Shown piece after piece: positions 45,976 to 55,500 of a stretch of DNA of 64,000 nt; positions within the stretch are counted from its first letter, which is position 1; the number at the start of each line of letters is the position of its first letter. Source of the DNA: Symbiodinium microadriaticum (lineage: Eukaryota > Sar > Dinophyceae > Suessiales > Symbiodiniaceae); the NCBI GenBank assembly GCA_001939145.1, contig LSRX01001557.1, forward strand, positions 48,469 through 112,468. Direction: 5' to 3'. The position numbers were made by a program, and so were the translations under genes. The notes under the pieces are model-generated. The model was not told the DNA's origin and made no database searches. It saw only the letters and a program-made list of their open reading frames with translations.

Positions 45976-46162
45976 GGAGATTGGCTAGCGAAGAACGCTA
46001 GAGACCTTCTCCGGGCTAACAGGGATCCGGTCCACATCTTGGAAAAAGAGTGTCCGGTGCTAGCGAGTGCGCAGTTCAGCAGTGCGTCTCTCTCTCTCGC
46101 TAGCCCGAAGTAACCGGTGGAGTACTTGGGGAGGTGGTGGGATAACTAGAGAGCTAGTGTAC
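45976..46162 (+). repeat. Terminal block A, copy 1
   Basis: 187 bp starting GGAGATTGGCTAGCGAAGAA and ending GAGCTAGTGTAC. It contains a perfect 6-bp hairpin CTAGCG-AAGAA-CGCTAG near its left end. It is nearly identical (about three substitutions) to 46351-46537. Confidence 0.9.
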
Positions 46163-46215
46163 GCAATCGTGCCTTTGGTACGACAGTGTGTGCTAGCTCG
46201 CTAAGTATATCATAA

Positions 46216-46259
46216 GACATCGAAGGTGTCGTATCTGATACAGGTATCGAAGGTACCTG
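46216..46259 (+). promoter_or_regulatory. Hairpins with constant TCGAAGG loop (block B)
   Basis: GACA-TCGAAGG-TGTC (46216-46230) and CAGGTA-TCGAAGG-TACCTG (46241-46259) share the loop but have different, fully paired stems. An RNA signal of the element (packaging, priming or processing) is the most natural role, but this is inference. Confidence 0.7.
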
Positions 46260-46282
46260 CTATGAAACAGGTCTCCGAATGG

Positions 46283-46321
46283 CCGTGGCCATTTCGGCTA
46301 GGAGGCCTCCTAACGGGAGGC
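46283..46321 (+). promoter_or_regulatory. SL-like motif followed by a stem-loop (block B)
   Basis: CCGTGGCCATTTCGGCT matches 15 of the first 17 SL core bases. Ten or so bases later GCCTCC-TAACG-GGAGGC forms a 6-bp stem. In the diverged block at 49.46 kb the stem is GCCCCC/GGGGGC, a paired change. Confidence 0.55.
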
Positions 46322-46350
46322 TATTTTGAAGAGCCCACCCGACCCACCCT

Positions 46351-46537
46351 GGAGATTGGCTAGCGAAGAACGCTAGAGACCTTCTCCGGGCTAACAGGGA
46401 TCCGGTCCACATCTTGGAAAAAGAGTGTCCGGTGCCCGCGAGTGCGCAGTTCAGCAGTGCGTCTCTCTCTCTCGCTAGCCCTAAGTAACCGGTGGAGTAC
46501 TTGGGGAGGTGGTGGGATAACTAGAGAGCTAGTGTAC
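46351..46537 (+). repeat. Terminal block A, copy 2
   Basis: This is the second copy of the 187-bp block. With block B it makes a 375-bp tandem period. Unrelated sequence starts immediately after it. Confidence 0.9.
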
Positions 46538-46543
46538 CAAACT

Positions 46544-46930
46544 ATGTCGGGCTCTATGGGGACAAGCCCGGTATGCCTGAGATGTAAGAAAGGAGCATCA
46601 TATCACGGGGGTCATACCCGTACAGATCCGAGCTGCGTACTACATGGATGCTTGAGCGATGATGCCAGAGAGATCCAGGCTTTTCTCCACCAAAAAAGGA
46701 TCGATGATGCAGTACAACATTTCCTCCAGGTGGGGAGGACCCACAACCGCCGCTGCCAGCTCGTGCTTCGCCAGCCACCCCATGTTGGAGAGTCTGAGAG
46801 GGGGGAGGAGAGTCACCACAAACATAACCCCTCCGCGGACAACTGCATCTTGTACGGGGTGGACAAGCCAACCCTCGCTAAGGCCCGATTGAACAAGAAA
46901 TCGCTCTGGCACGTCCGCACCGCCGCATGA
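46544..46930 (+). CDS. Zinc-finger-like ORF next to block A (about 128 codons)
   Basis: The ATG at 46544 lies seven bases after block A. The early part has CLRCKKGASYHGGHTRTDPSC, a C-x2-C-x7-H-x2-H-x6-C pattern that could bind zinc. The rest is charged (HNRRCQLV, KARLNKKSLW) with no other motif. A nucleic-acid-binding protein of a mobile element is possible. I do not recognise the family. Confidence 0.35.
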   Translation: MSGSMGTSPVCLRCKKGASYHGGHTRTDPSCVLHGCLSDDAREIQAFLHQKRIDDAVQHFLQVGRTHNRRCQLVLRQPPHVGESERGEESHHKHNPSADNCILYGVDKPTLAKARLNKKSLWHVRTAA

Positions 46931-48047
46931 GCTCCACCTCGACGTCCCCGCCCCCCCCTCCCCTCCCGTCCGGCAATTACGAGCAAGCAAACCGGGCACT
47001 TTCCGCCTGGGAGGACTACTTCCTCTGCGAGTTCCGGGGCCTGATCGACACAACCGGTTTCCAGCACGCTTCTAGGGGAGGATCCAATCCCTGAACAGCC
47101 GAAGGCCACTGGAGTGCTGAGGGGACTTACATCCCCACCAAGCTGGTGCTGCTCGTGCTCTTCCAGCTCAGGTCGTCCCACCTGCCTCGATGCAACAAAC
47201 GGGCACCTATTTCTGCTCAGAACCTGTTGAGCCCGTCGTCGAAGAAGAACGCGTCCAACGGGCAACACAGCTCGAAGCTTTTCGACCTGCTCAACATGGA
47301 GTACACGATTCTGCCGACCAGCCGCGGCAACACTCAACGATCCATCCTGACCTACCTGAACCCCCGCGTGGTCCTCAATTACATGCTTCGGGAGAGTCTC
47401 ATCTACCAGAGGTCGACAGCTTTGAAGAATCTGAAGCCGTCCAGGACTACCAGGCCGGTGATACAGACGAAAGGGGAGTCACCTGTCCTGAGACGGAGCC
47501 GAACGTCTCCTCGAACATCTTCCACCTGGTTGGGGAGAGGAGCATGAAGATCAATCCAGGGGGCTCCACCCCTGCACTGACGTCTTCGACGACGACTTGG
47601 ACACAGACGTTCCGGTACGAGGGGGACTACAACCACGATGAGGAAGCAGGCCCATGTGAGAACAGTGAGGAAGCAGGCGCATGTGAGAATAGTGCACAAC
47701 CGGTGCCGAACTGCCCTGAGACGGGGGACAGCCCCGAACACAGCGCCAGCCCGGGCACGGAGGAAGAGCAGAACGATGCAGCCCCGCCGTCCCCGGTGGG
47801 CCCACCACCGAACCTCACCGCTCAACAGAGAGCTCGTCTACACGAACTTCTACAACAGCGGGACGAACAGGGGCGAGCTCCCTTCGGACTTGATGCCGCG
47901 TACCGCCGCGCACTGAAAGCTTCCTACCGACAACACCGCAAACAGCAGCGCGTTGCAGGCACCTGGACCAAGGACCAACACAGAGGGGGTGCTCCTTGCA
48001 CGCGGGCGAGTATGCTCGCGGTCACCTCTTCCTCGCCGACGTCGTGA
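46926..48047 (+). pseudogene. Unidentified low-complexity ORFs, possibly gag-like
   Basis: The first frame (46926-47090) is Ser/Pro-rich and then reads NRALSAWEDYFLCEFRGL. The second (47190-48047, 285 codons) is acidic in the middle, with a duplicated EEAG(P/A)CENS motif near 47640-47690, and ends in a basic helical part (ARLHELLQQRDEQGRAPF). No domain is recognisable. The direct duplication and frame breaks suggest a decayed mobile-element gene. Confidence 0.3.
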
Positions 48048-48798
48048 AGGGGGAGAACCTCAGTGAGCAATGAGTGCAGTGAGAGAGGCCTAGTTTGAGG
48101 TAATGGGGGGAAATCCCAGGAGTAACCAAGCTTTCGCACAAAGGGGTCGAAAAAAACCTGTTGTGCTCCTGTAGCATACCCGGCATGCATGTTTCGGTCA
48201 GTTCGATCCAAGCGAGGCTTTTTTGCACCTCACTGTCAGTGCTTGCAAAGGGCGTAACCGATAATGTACCATACTAACCTTTTTAATGACGGGCCGCTGG
48301 AGCCATTCCCTCTCAATTTCGCCGTGCCCCCGCTCGGGGCTTCAGAGCCGCATAGCTCTCCAACCTTTATTAAACAGCCGGTGTGCCTTTCTTTCTTTTG
48401 TCTTCAGTAGGGTCTCGGGGGATTCGTTTTGGGTTAGGGTCGCCTTGGTTTTTTTCCTTGCTTGGTGTTTCTTTGGGGGACCCACCTCTGCAATGCTGCC
48501 GTGCCTTCGAGCACCCTGCTCAACCGAGACCTTGAACTGTCTTTTCCCACTTATCATGTGGTTGAGCAATGATTGAGCGGGGACGACCCTCGAGAGCAAG
48601 TTCTGCTTGCAGTTTAGCCATGGCAACGACGTTGTAGTGTTCGATCTTCCTGTTTGTTTATACTTCCCTTCATGTTGTATGCTGTTTTCCCTATTACGAA
48701 AAGTTGCCTCGGTAGCGCACTGCTTCTTTCCACGCCCCTCCACAACGGTCGGGGGCGCCAAGAGCATTCTCCACCCCAAAGAAGCCACCCCACAGCTG

Positions 48799-49210
48799 CT
48801 ATTCAACAGTTGATCTTGAGGCCGTGGAGTGGGAGCGCACGTTCCAGCTTGTCAAGGATACCTTGGAGGTGGAGGGGGTTCTGCCCCCAGAAGTATGTGT
48901 CGTCCATGTAACTGCCCCCGTGATGTGGTTGGGGGGGTAGGCACGGGTTGTCCCCACCTCTGTCTGTGTCTGTGTATGCGCCCAGTGCAAACACCACCCC
49001 CTTGCCTGTACAGTCTGGCTTTCCAGGGGTGTTCTGGGCCCACCTTGTGTGCACGACAGAGTCGACGGCCTTGTGCAGATCCAGCTTAATGATCCAAAGT
49101 CCCCAATCGCGTGCCATGTGCGCCACTTTGCGGAGTGTCAGGATCAGCTCTGTCCCCTGTTTCCCGAGTGCCGCCCACTGCAGAAGGGGGGGACGTGGGG
49201 ACGCGAGCAC
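48799..49210 (-). pseudogene. LINE-type (non-LTR) reverse transcriptase fragment
   Basis: Reading the minus strand from 49210 downwards: GLWIIKLDLHKAVDSVVH is RT motif A of non-LTR elements (usually LDLxKAFDxVxH). After a gap, GSYMDDTYFWGQ is motif C, followed by LDKLERALPLHGLKIN (motif D/E). Motif B and about 60 residues around it are missing. The fragment continues to 48799 without a recognisable end. It is a dead, truncated copy. Confidence 0.65.
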
Positions 49211-49335
49211 GCAAGGCCTTCGCTAAGGACAAGGCCAGCAGCTGGCAATGATCAGGGGAGCACGGGCTCCGGGGGAGCACTCGTGCCGAGGAACGAGGTA
49301 CGACGGTGTATGCTAGCGCTAAACTTCCATCGCAT

Positions 49336-49403
49336 GAAACATCGAAGGTGTTTCGGCTAGTAAGACATCGAAGGTGTTTGCTGAGAAACGTCGCATGTGT
49401 TTC
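49336..49403 (+). promoter_or_regulatory. Hairpins with TCGAAGG-type loop (diverged block B)
   Basis: GAAACA-TCGAAGG-TGTTTC (49336-49354), GACA-TCGAAGG-TGTT (49364-49378, one G-U pair) and GAAACG-TCGCATG-TGTTTC (49385-49403, one G-U pair and a variant loop). The stems differ from those of the first block yet stay paired. Confidence 0.7.
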
Positions 49404-49462
49404 CGCTAGTTCGAGGCATCGAGTTATTGGGGTTCACATGGCCGATCACGTACATGCTATGT

Positions 49463-49500
49463 CCGTGGCCATTGTGCTAAAGAGCCCCCTATGGGGGGGC
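49463..49500 (+). promoter_or_regulatory. SL-like motif followed by a stem-loop (diverged block B)
   Basis: CCGTGGCCATTGTGCTAAAG (49463-49482) aligns with the SL core with several mismatches. GCCCCC-TATGG-GGGGGC follows as a 6-bp stem. Position and order equal those in block B copy 1. Confidence 0.5.
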
Positions 49501-49529
49501 AAGTTTGAAGTGCCCACCCAGCCCACCCT

Positions 49530-49600
49530 GGAGATTGGCTAGCTTTGAACGCGGTTTCAGGCTGGAGACTTTTTCCGGGCGACAGGACTCTCCGCAGGGC
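49530..49600 (+). repeat. Terminal block A, partial diverged copy
   Basis: GGAGATTGGCTAGC, then a diverged stretch with GAGAC, TTTTCCGGGC and ACAGG in the order of block A. Similarity fades after about 49600. Confidence 0.65.
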
Positions 49601-51255
49601 CATGCGCACCTCCACAAAAACCGCATTGAGCGCTGGTCAACCTACGCGTTCACGATGATTTGGGGGTTTGGGGACATGTGGCAAGAGCCCAGCAAGCCAC
49701 CCTAGAGATGCTGCAGTGGAGGAAAACAACTAGAAAGCAACACGGGGCACACACTCGCATCAACACAGGCGAGGTCACAAACAGCAGCAGACCCCGTGGC
49801 GTAGGGGGAATGGGGACGAAGCCCCCCGCACAGTCTGGTGACCCTGGTGGGGGGAGGGCGGGAGGGCACATTAGCACAGCGACAACCGAACCGCTCGACA
49901 GTCCTCCTTAAGACTTAAGCCGCAGCGAACCAGCAGTGGGCAGTGGGCACACTCGCCGGACAGTGCAGCAGCAACCAGCAACAGCACGCAACAGCCCCGG
50001 CACCCAGTGCAGGAGCAAGGAACAGCCGGCCAACAGACATCTCAGCACCTCGAGCAGCTTATATATTACATAAAGACTGAATACAGACGGACCATGAGCC
50101 CCTGGACCGGCGCAGTTTTGGCGAGACGGCGCACCTTTCCCATCAACCTGAAAGTCGGGCATAAAGCGCTGCGACCGGCTTCAACGCGGTAGCCACAGAG
50201 AGCAACCACGAGACAGCAAGCAGCAGCCACGAACGCCAAGCACAAGCGACACAGCACATTCACCGCTAACAACGAGGTGACGGCCTGGAAGACGGTGAGT
50301 TCGCCGGAGCCAAGTCTACAGAGGCATCGCTCAAGAACCCATGGCCCATGCCACTCCGCTATCCAGCAGTTTCGGAGACATGGCTGCAACAGCCTGCCGC
50401 CTATGTGGAGCGACGTGAAGGGGCCGTCGCCTTGAATAAAGACGCACGGAAAATATCCGCGGCAGGGGCGGCGCAATCGTATTCCATCCGAGACTATTGA
50501 AGGCGTTTCGGCCAGAATCTCATGAAGTTTCGTGATTCGCTATCGTGCGCTCGTGATGGCTAGCGTTGCACATGTTGCAAATAGTTTGATAACAAAATAT
50601 GCGGGTTGCGGATGCTTGCGGGCAACCGCAGCCATTCCGGAGTTTGTCTTTTGCTTCGCGGCTGTTGCTCGTGGTGGGAAAATATTAATATGAGATTCTA
50701 GTGCACAACTGGAACACCCTGTCCTCCACTGCGCCATTCAGCCACGATGTTGCAGAGCGAGGGAAGGCTTTAGCCAGAGGGGAAGTGGTGAGAGTGGCCG
50801 CAGTGAAGTTTCACATCGACGCTGCGGAGCACAAACCGCTTTCTAGGGATTCTAGGGCAAGCACGGTCCATACTAAGCTTGTTCTGTCAAGGGGGACTCC
50901 TGCTGCCTTTGGTGTGCTTCTATTCTACTGGGGCCCATGCCGTTCTCATGCAGTACAATCTTTGCCGGGGGAACCTTGGTCTGCGTCCCGGCTTCATCCC
51001 CGCGCCTTATGCGGCATATCTTACACAACTACGACAGCCAATCCCCTTGGCTTGTTGTTCACAAACTAAAACTTCTGCTGCTGCTGCTATACTTTCAACC
51101 CGACTATATGCATTGACTCATGAAACAAAACAAGCGCTCTGCACGGCCCCACGCCGTAGAAAAAGGAAGGGTGCAGCATCGTGCAGGACAAGTATCACAG
51201 GACACCAGGTTATGCAACTCATCCCCGTTGGCTTGAATCTACCAAAAAATGTCGG
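49601..51255. other. No gene recognised
   Basis: Only short ORFs occur and no domain is recognisable. The stretch from 50.7 to 51.07 kb has a 122-codon plus-strand frame without familiar motifs. Composition is mixed, with A-rich patches around 50.0-50.3 kb. Confidence 0.4.
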
Positions 51256-51298
51256 CATGCGACGATCATGTCGCATGTGACAACAAAAAATGTTGTCA
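51256..51298. other. Two abutting perfect hairpins
   Basis: CATGCGAC-GATCAT-GTCGCATG (51256-51277) is directly followed by TGACAACA-AAAAA-TGTTGTCA (51278-51298). Both have 8-bp stems without mismatch. A terminator-like or processing role is possible; nothing around them identifies it. Confidence 0.75.
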
Positions 51299-51433
51299 GG
51301 GGTGCAACACAGTAACAACAAACATAAGACATCACAGGTCTCGGAGTCGTATCTGCGCCCAGGGTTGAGGGGTTGCAACGACAGCCAACAGCTCCCAGTG
51401 ATGCAGCACATATGCTCGCGGAAGGAAGGAAGG

Positions 51434-51575
51434 GCGAGAGAGAGAGAGAGAGACATGATCACGTGTCACACCGACTGCAAAGACACAGGACGTTGGCGTA
51501 GCGCCTGCGCGCAGGGGTTGTGGGGGGACCCCCATGCCCCAAACGCCTAGCAAGCAAGCAAGCAAGACATCATCA
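51434..51575. repeat. GA tract plus CAAG repeat module, copy 1
   Basis: A GA run is followed about 90 bases later by ACGCCTAGCAAGCAAGCAAG and ACATCAT. The module recurs at 52469-52585 in the same orientation. Confidence 0.75.
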
Positions 51576-51652
51576 TGTGGGGGCGGTTATTTTACGTACT
51601 AGCTTCTCTCGTTGCAAAGCCCGCACGAACTTTCGTTCATACCCGAAGTAAT

Positions 51653-51885
51653 CCATGCAAAACCGGGGGATCCCTGCGCCTTTGTTTCCGCACTTTGCAT
51701 TGTTACTCTTGCTGCTTCGCTCAAGAAGGACCCTGGACAACCTATACTTGCAGTAGGGGAGTTACCATGCAAAACCGGGGGATCCATATGCCTTCGTTAC
51801 TGCACGTTTCTTTGTTACCCTTGTTGCTTCGCTGAATATGGACCCCTGGACAACATGTACTTGCAATAGGGGACACTGCACTTTG
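51653..51885. repeat. Two tandem copies of a 112-bp unit
   Basis: Copy 1 is 51653-51764 and copy 2 starts at 51765. Both begin CCATGCAAAACCGGGGGATC and share TTGCTTCGCT, CCCTGGACAAC and TACTTGCA(A/G)TAGGGGA. ORFs across the units are not supported as genes. Confidence 0.85.
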
Positions 51886-52339
51886 TACCATGTCAATCCA
51901 CCAGTGTTTCGCTGAGCCCTGCGGTGCGAACTCTTTAAGCAGGACTAGAGACAAGCAACATCCTTGTCTTGGTTCTTCTCGGGCAAACTCACTCAATGAA
52001 GCCCGCTGTGGCTTCGTAATCCCAGGTTCTTTTCAACGCACCCGTAAGGTAGTCTCAGTGATCTTCAAATTCGGGGGACAAGAAGGCGCAAATTCGCATA
52101 CACGCATACTGTGGAAACTCATGGGTGAACGATGCATGTTTTTCCTTCTGCCCTACCATACAACCTGGAGGGGAGGCCAACAGGGGGATGCAAGCATGTT
52201 TGTTTCAGCCGGAACCTTTAGCACTTCGGCCGGAGCCTTAGCCTTACACCACGGCCGTAGGTGTGTTTTGTATGCTGCTTTCAGCTGCTGCGTCCCCTGA
52301 CTACGATGGCTACCCGAGTAAACCCTTTTTGGGCACTCT

Positions 52340-52464
52340 CATTCCGGTACAGCCGAGCTTCTCGGGGGGAATCCCCCAGGGGGACCCGTGCGACACCCGT
52401 GAACCGCGGGTGCGCGCTCGCGCGCGGGGGGTCGGGACAGGACGCTTCCCGGCTCCTCTGCCCT

Positions 52465-52499
<35 letters not shown>

Positions 52500-52585
52500 A
52501 TTTTTAGAGTTACGAGGACTCGTCCCCGAGCCCAGACGCCTAGCAAGCAAGCAAGCAAGCAAACATCATTTTTAGATTCGAGCGT
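52340..52585. repeat. Dispersed repeat copy 2 plus GA/CAAG module copy 2
   Basis: The left part (52340-52468) matches 41047-41190. A GA run (52469-52498) and the CAAG repeat (52540-52562) follow and match 51434-51575. So a three-part module appears in whole or in part at three places. Confidence 0.6.
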
Positions 52586-55500
52586 GACGGGGTGGTAAGT
52601 TCAAACCAGCAAGAAGGCTGGTTCAACGGATGCGCTCTCATTGATGCCTGTCAAAACCATCTCCCAGGTCGAAGTTCTGACTGGCATGACAAGGGGAGTC
52701 AAAGCGTGATGACAACTGTGCCAGTCTTGTCTCAACAATGAGTTCGTGGGAGCACTGCTAAGTATCATTGCAAATCTCGGTTTTATTTATTTTAAATATA
52801 TGTGACTTGGAAACTTTGCTCTTCTTGGACCTGTTGGTGTATTAACATTTGCTTCACAGCTTTGGGATTGTCGTCGTCGTCAAGAGGCTTTGCTCCCGTC
52901 ACGTTGGACGAGCAGAAATGCTTCAAAAGTGAGGATCTCGGGAAGACAAGTCGTCCTGTGGCTGCATCTAAGTTCGGTTGTGGCTTTGCTCTGTTGCCAC
53001 TTCATCTTCAGGTTCATGCAGCGGGCGTTTGCTGCTGCTTCTGGCCCCGCCGATGTGAAGGAATCGCCGCGTCTCCCACTTCGGCACATAAAGCTGAAAT
53101 GAATTGAGTGTCCACTCTGAGGAAAACTCCTCGGCTTGACATACTTTCAGACAATGAAAGGCAATTAATGATATCTCATGTGGCATTGGGTTTGTTTGGT
53201 GACCCGCTACTCGTATGTATTGCGTGCTTTCCTGTTTAATTCAGGATTTGCGATTTTTCGAGGTGCCCTCTGTTATGTGCCAAAAAAATTGGCCGAAATT
53301 TTCTGTTGTACTGGTCAGTAATCTTAGTTGAGTTTTTCTTAAAGACTTACGTAAGTGACAGTTGTTGAAGCTCTTGGACATGCTTCCTACTGCAAGTGAA
53401 GGAAGGCCAGCGTGACCGGAAAAGCGGCATAAAGCTTGCCGCGATGCCCTCGGATAGTTTCAGTTCTTGAAGCGCTGCTTTTAGCTCCGAAGTGCAAGGA
53501 GCCACCTACAGGCGACAGGCAAGGTCGCTTGCAGTCACCTGAGGCACCTGTGCTTCCGTACCTGCAGGCCGTGGCGCAAGTGGCTGCAGGTTGAAAGGCG
53601 CGCAGAGCATGTCTCGCGCGCACAGCGAATTAAATGAAGATTAACATTGTAGATGTGTGATCCTGTGATACAGCACAGTATTGGCACACCAACTTCAGCA
53701 CAGCTCTACCCCTCGTTGCTGCTAGTTAGTAGCTAGCAACAGCTGCAGCGATCTGGGTCGCTTTACATGCCGAGCCAGGCATTCAGCAGCTTGCGAAGAG
53801 ATCGAAGAGACTCATCTGTTGCGAAAGCTTGTGTGGATTTCTCAAGGGGGGCACGTCAGCAAAAGCTCAGCATGCTTTTGACGGGTTTCTCAAGCAGGGG
53901 CAGGAGGAGCCAGCATGGGGAAGGGATACATCCATCGGACACAATCGTGAACAGTGAACCCCGAAGCGCTACATCCCCCAATCCGAGCAGATCCATTCTA
54001 GGAATCCATTCTGAGCAGAAATCTTGGGCCGCAAGTCTGGGCCTCGACCTGCTCTGGTGCTGCAAAGGTGAGAGCAAAAGGTCTACATCCTGACAGCTCA
54101 ACACCCGAAGCATCAGAACGGTGCAGAACGAAGAAGCCCAGCCAACACGATCCCGAACTTAGCACGGTCTCCCCAATTAGGGCAACGCTTACACTTCTGA
54201 ATTTCTTGTCATCGCCCCGGGTTGAGCGTCAGCTAAGCTTCGCGCAGGCCAGCGGCAGATGAGAACGTGTGCTCAACCTCAACCTGTGCTGTTGATCCAT
54301 TTTGATCGGCAGTTGCTGGCACAATCTGCTGTCGCAAGGCAACACAGGTCACAAGGGGACTCAGATCAGCTTGCGCCAGGCCAGCCGAAAACGAGGAACC
54401 CGCGTCGAGTCATAGGGCACAGGAAGACATAGAGTCATAGAGTTTACTTATAAGACCAATTCTTAAATGCAAGTGGGTGTACTGCTGCTTACCACCCGAA
54501 CGCTCGCAGGAACAGTGGCCCGGGCTTTGCACTGAGCGATGAGTGATGAATGATTAGTGGAGCAGTCAACACTCAGCAATGCGTCCACATCAGGTTGGGG
54601 CCGCGTGAGCCAGCAACAAAGCAGGCCATGGTCAATAGTTGGTCGGGGTGTGGGAGTGTTTCAATCATAGGAGCCCAAAAAGTGTTTGGGCGAATGGGGT
54701 TTTCAGTAGGTAATGGGGTCCCGAATCCCAAACTCCACAATCTTGAAAGCCTTTGCTGGCTGCCAAGAATTTCATGCACCCTTCGTTTTGGGCATCTCAT
54801 GCTCAACAGATCTCGTGAGCCAGTAGCACATTCAGATCCTCTTTGCGGTTCATTGGACAATCCGGGTTTGCACAATGGGCAATGGCAGGGAGAAAAGGAC
54901 GGATTTGATGATGTGCAGTTGTCTCTTAAGTGAAGAAAATTGCTACTGGCAGAAGCTTGGGAAGGCTGAAACTGTCCATGCTGGCGATACCTGGCGATGG
55001 TGTCCATATCCACAGCGAACGTGATTTCAGGGATGCCAAGAATCATGCCTCCAAGCCCCATATTATCTTGGCACTTGTGGATCAAAGAAGAGGTGCGGCC
55101 GGGGGGGCAGCAAGATTTCTGATTGCAGGCTGACCTCTGCAACGGAGACCACCAAAATGAGCAGCGTGGTTGCAGATACTCGAACCACTGGATGCATTCC
55201 TGTCCTTCCTATCGTCCTACATGCCGAAATCTTTGAGGCCACAGATTGACAGTCGACACCTTGGCAATACCGTGACGCTAAGCTGGAGACATCAGCAGGG
55301 GATGCTTTGCACCCAAGCAGCTGTTTTAGGGCGCTGTGGCTTCGATACCCGAGCCTGACATCGATTTACTTTGGCGCGAAACTGAGAAGCCTGAACCTGT
55401 CAGCACATCAGCCCGAGGGGCACTAAAACCCACTTCGAGTTGGACTGCAGTACCTCTGGCATGTGTGCCTTCGCGTCCATGTTTGCTCCCCACTCTCAGG

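Larger units (their letters stand above)
46163..46350 (+). repeat. Terminal block B, copy 1 (hairpin array, SL-like motif, stem-loop)
   Basis: 188 bp between the two A blocks. It contains hairpins with the loop TCGAAGG at 46216-46230 and 46241-46259, a short GTATC/GATAC palindrome at 46231-46241, an SL-like motif at 46283-46299 and a stem-loop at about 46304-46321. A diverged copy lies at 49296-49529. Confidence 0.85.
41300..46537 (+). mobile_element. Element 2: retroelement with gag-CCCH, methyltransferase-like domain, RT and RNase H, and repeated 3' blocks
   Basis: The best-preserved mobile element here. Gag (41692-42904) is followed by a methyltransferase-RT frame (42905-44840) and RT-RNase H (44838-45959). 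Sixteen bases after the last stop comes a direct-repeat structure: block A (187 bp), block B (188 bp), block A again. Its RT and RNase H resemble those of DIRS/Ngaro-type elements, and the 3' A-B-A layout recalls their split direct repeats, but I found no recombinase gene in it. The word GCTA is extremely frequent from about 41690 to 46540. An SL-like motif lies 295 bp before the gag ATG. The left limit is approximate. Confidence 0.85.
46538..49295. mobile_element. 2.76-kb insert between terminal blocks, with zinc-finger ORF and LINE fragment
   Basis: The insert separates the A-B-A structure from a diverged B-A pair at 49296-49600. It lacks the GCTA enrichment of element 2. It carries plus-strand ORFs at 46544-46930 and 46926-48047 and a minus-strand LINE-type RT fragment at 48799-49210. 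It may be the interior of a second, unrelated or non-autonomous element that uses the same terminal blocks, or two nested insertions. Confidence 0.5.
49296..49529 (+). repeat. Terminal block B, diverged copy
   Basis: This aligns with 46163-46350: GGTACGAC, the TCGAAGG hairpins, CCGTGGCCATT, the stem-loop and the final CCCACCCTGGAGATTGGCTAG junction occur in the same order. It is longer because of an extra hairpin and extra spacer. Confidence 0.75.

Noticed and set aside
46813..47337. 174-codon minus-strand frame opposite the zinc-finger ORF
   Set aside because: No recognisable domain, and it is antisense to plus-strand frames with better protein character.
54573..55142. 189-codon minus-strand ORF
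   Set aside because: Composition is ordinary, no domain is seen and opposing plus-strand frames are equally plausible; not called as a gene.
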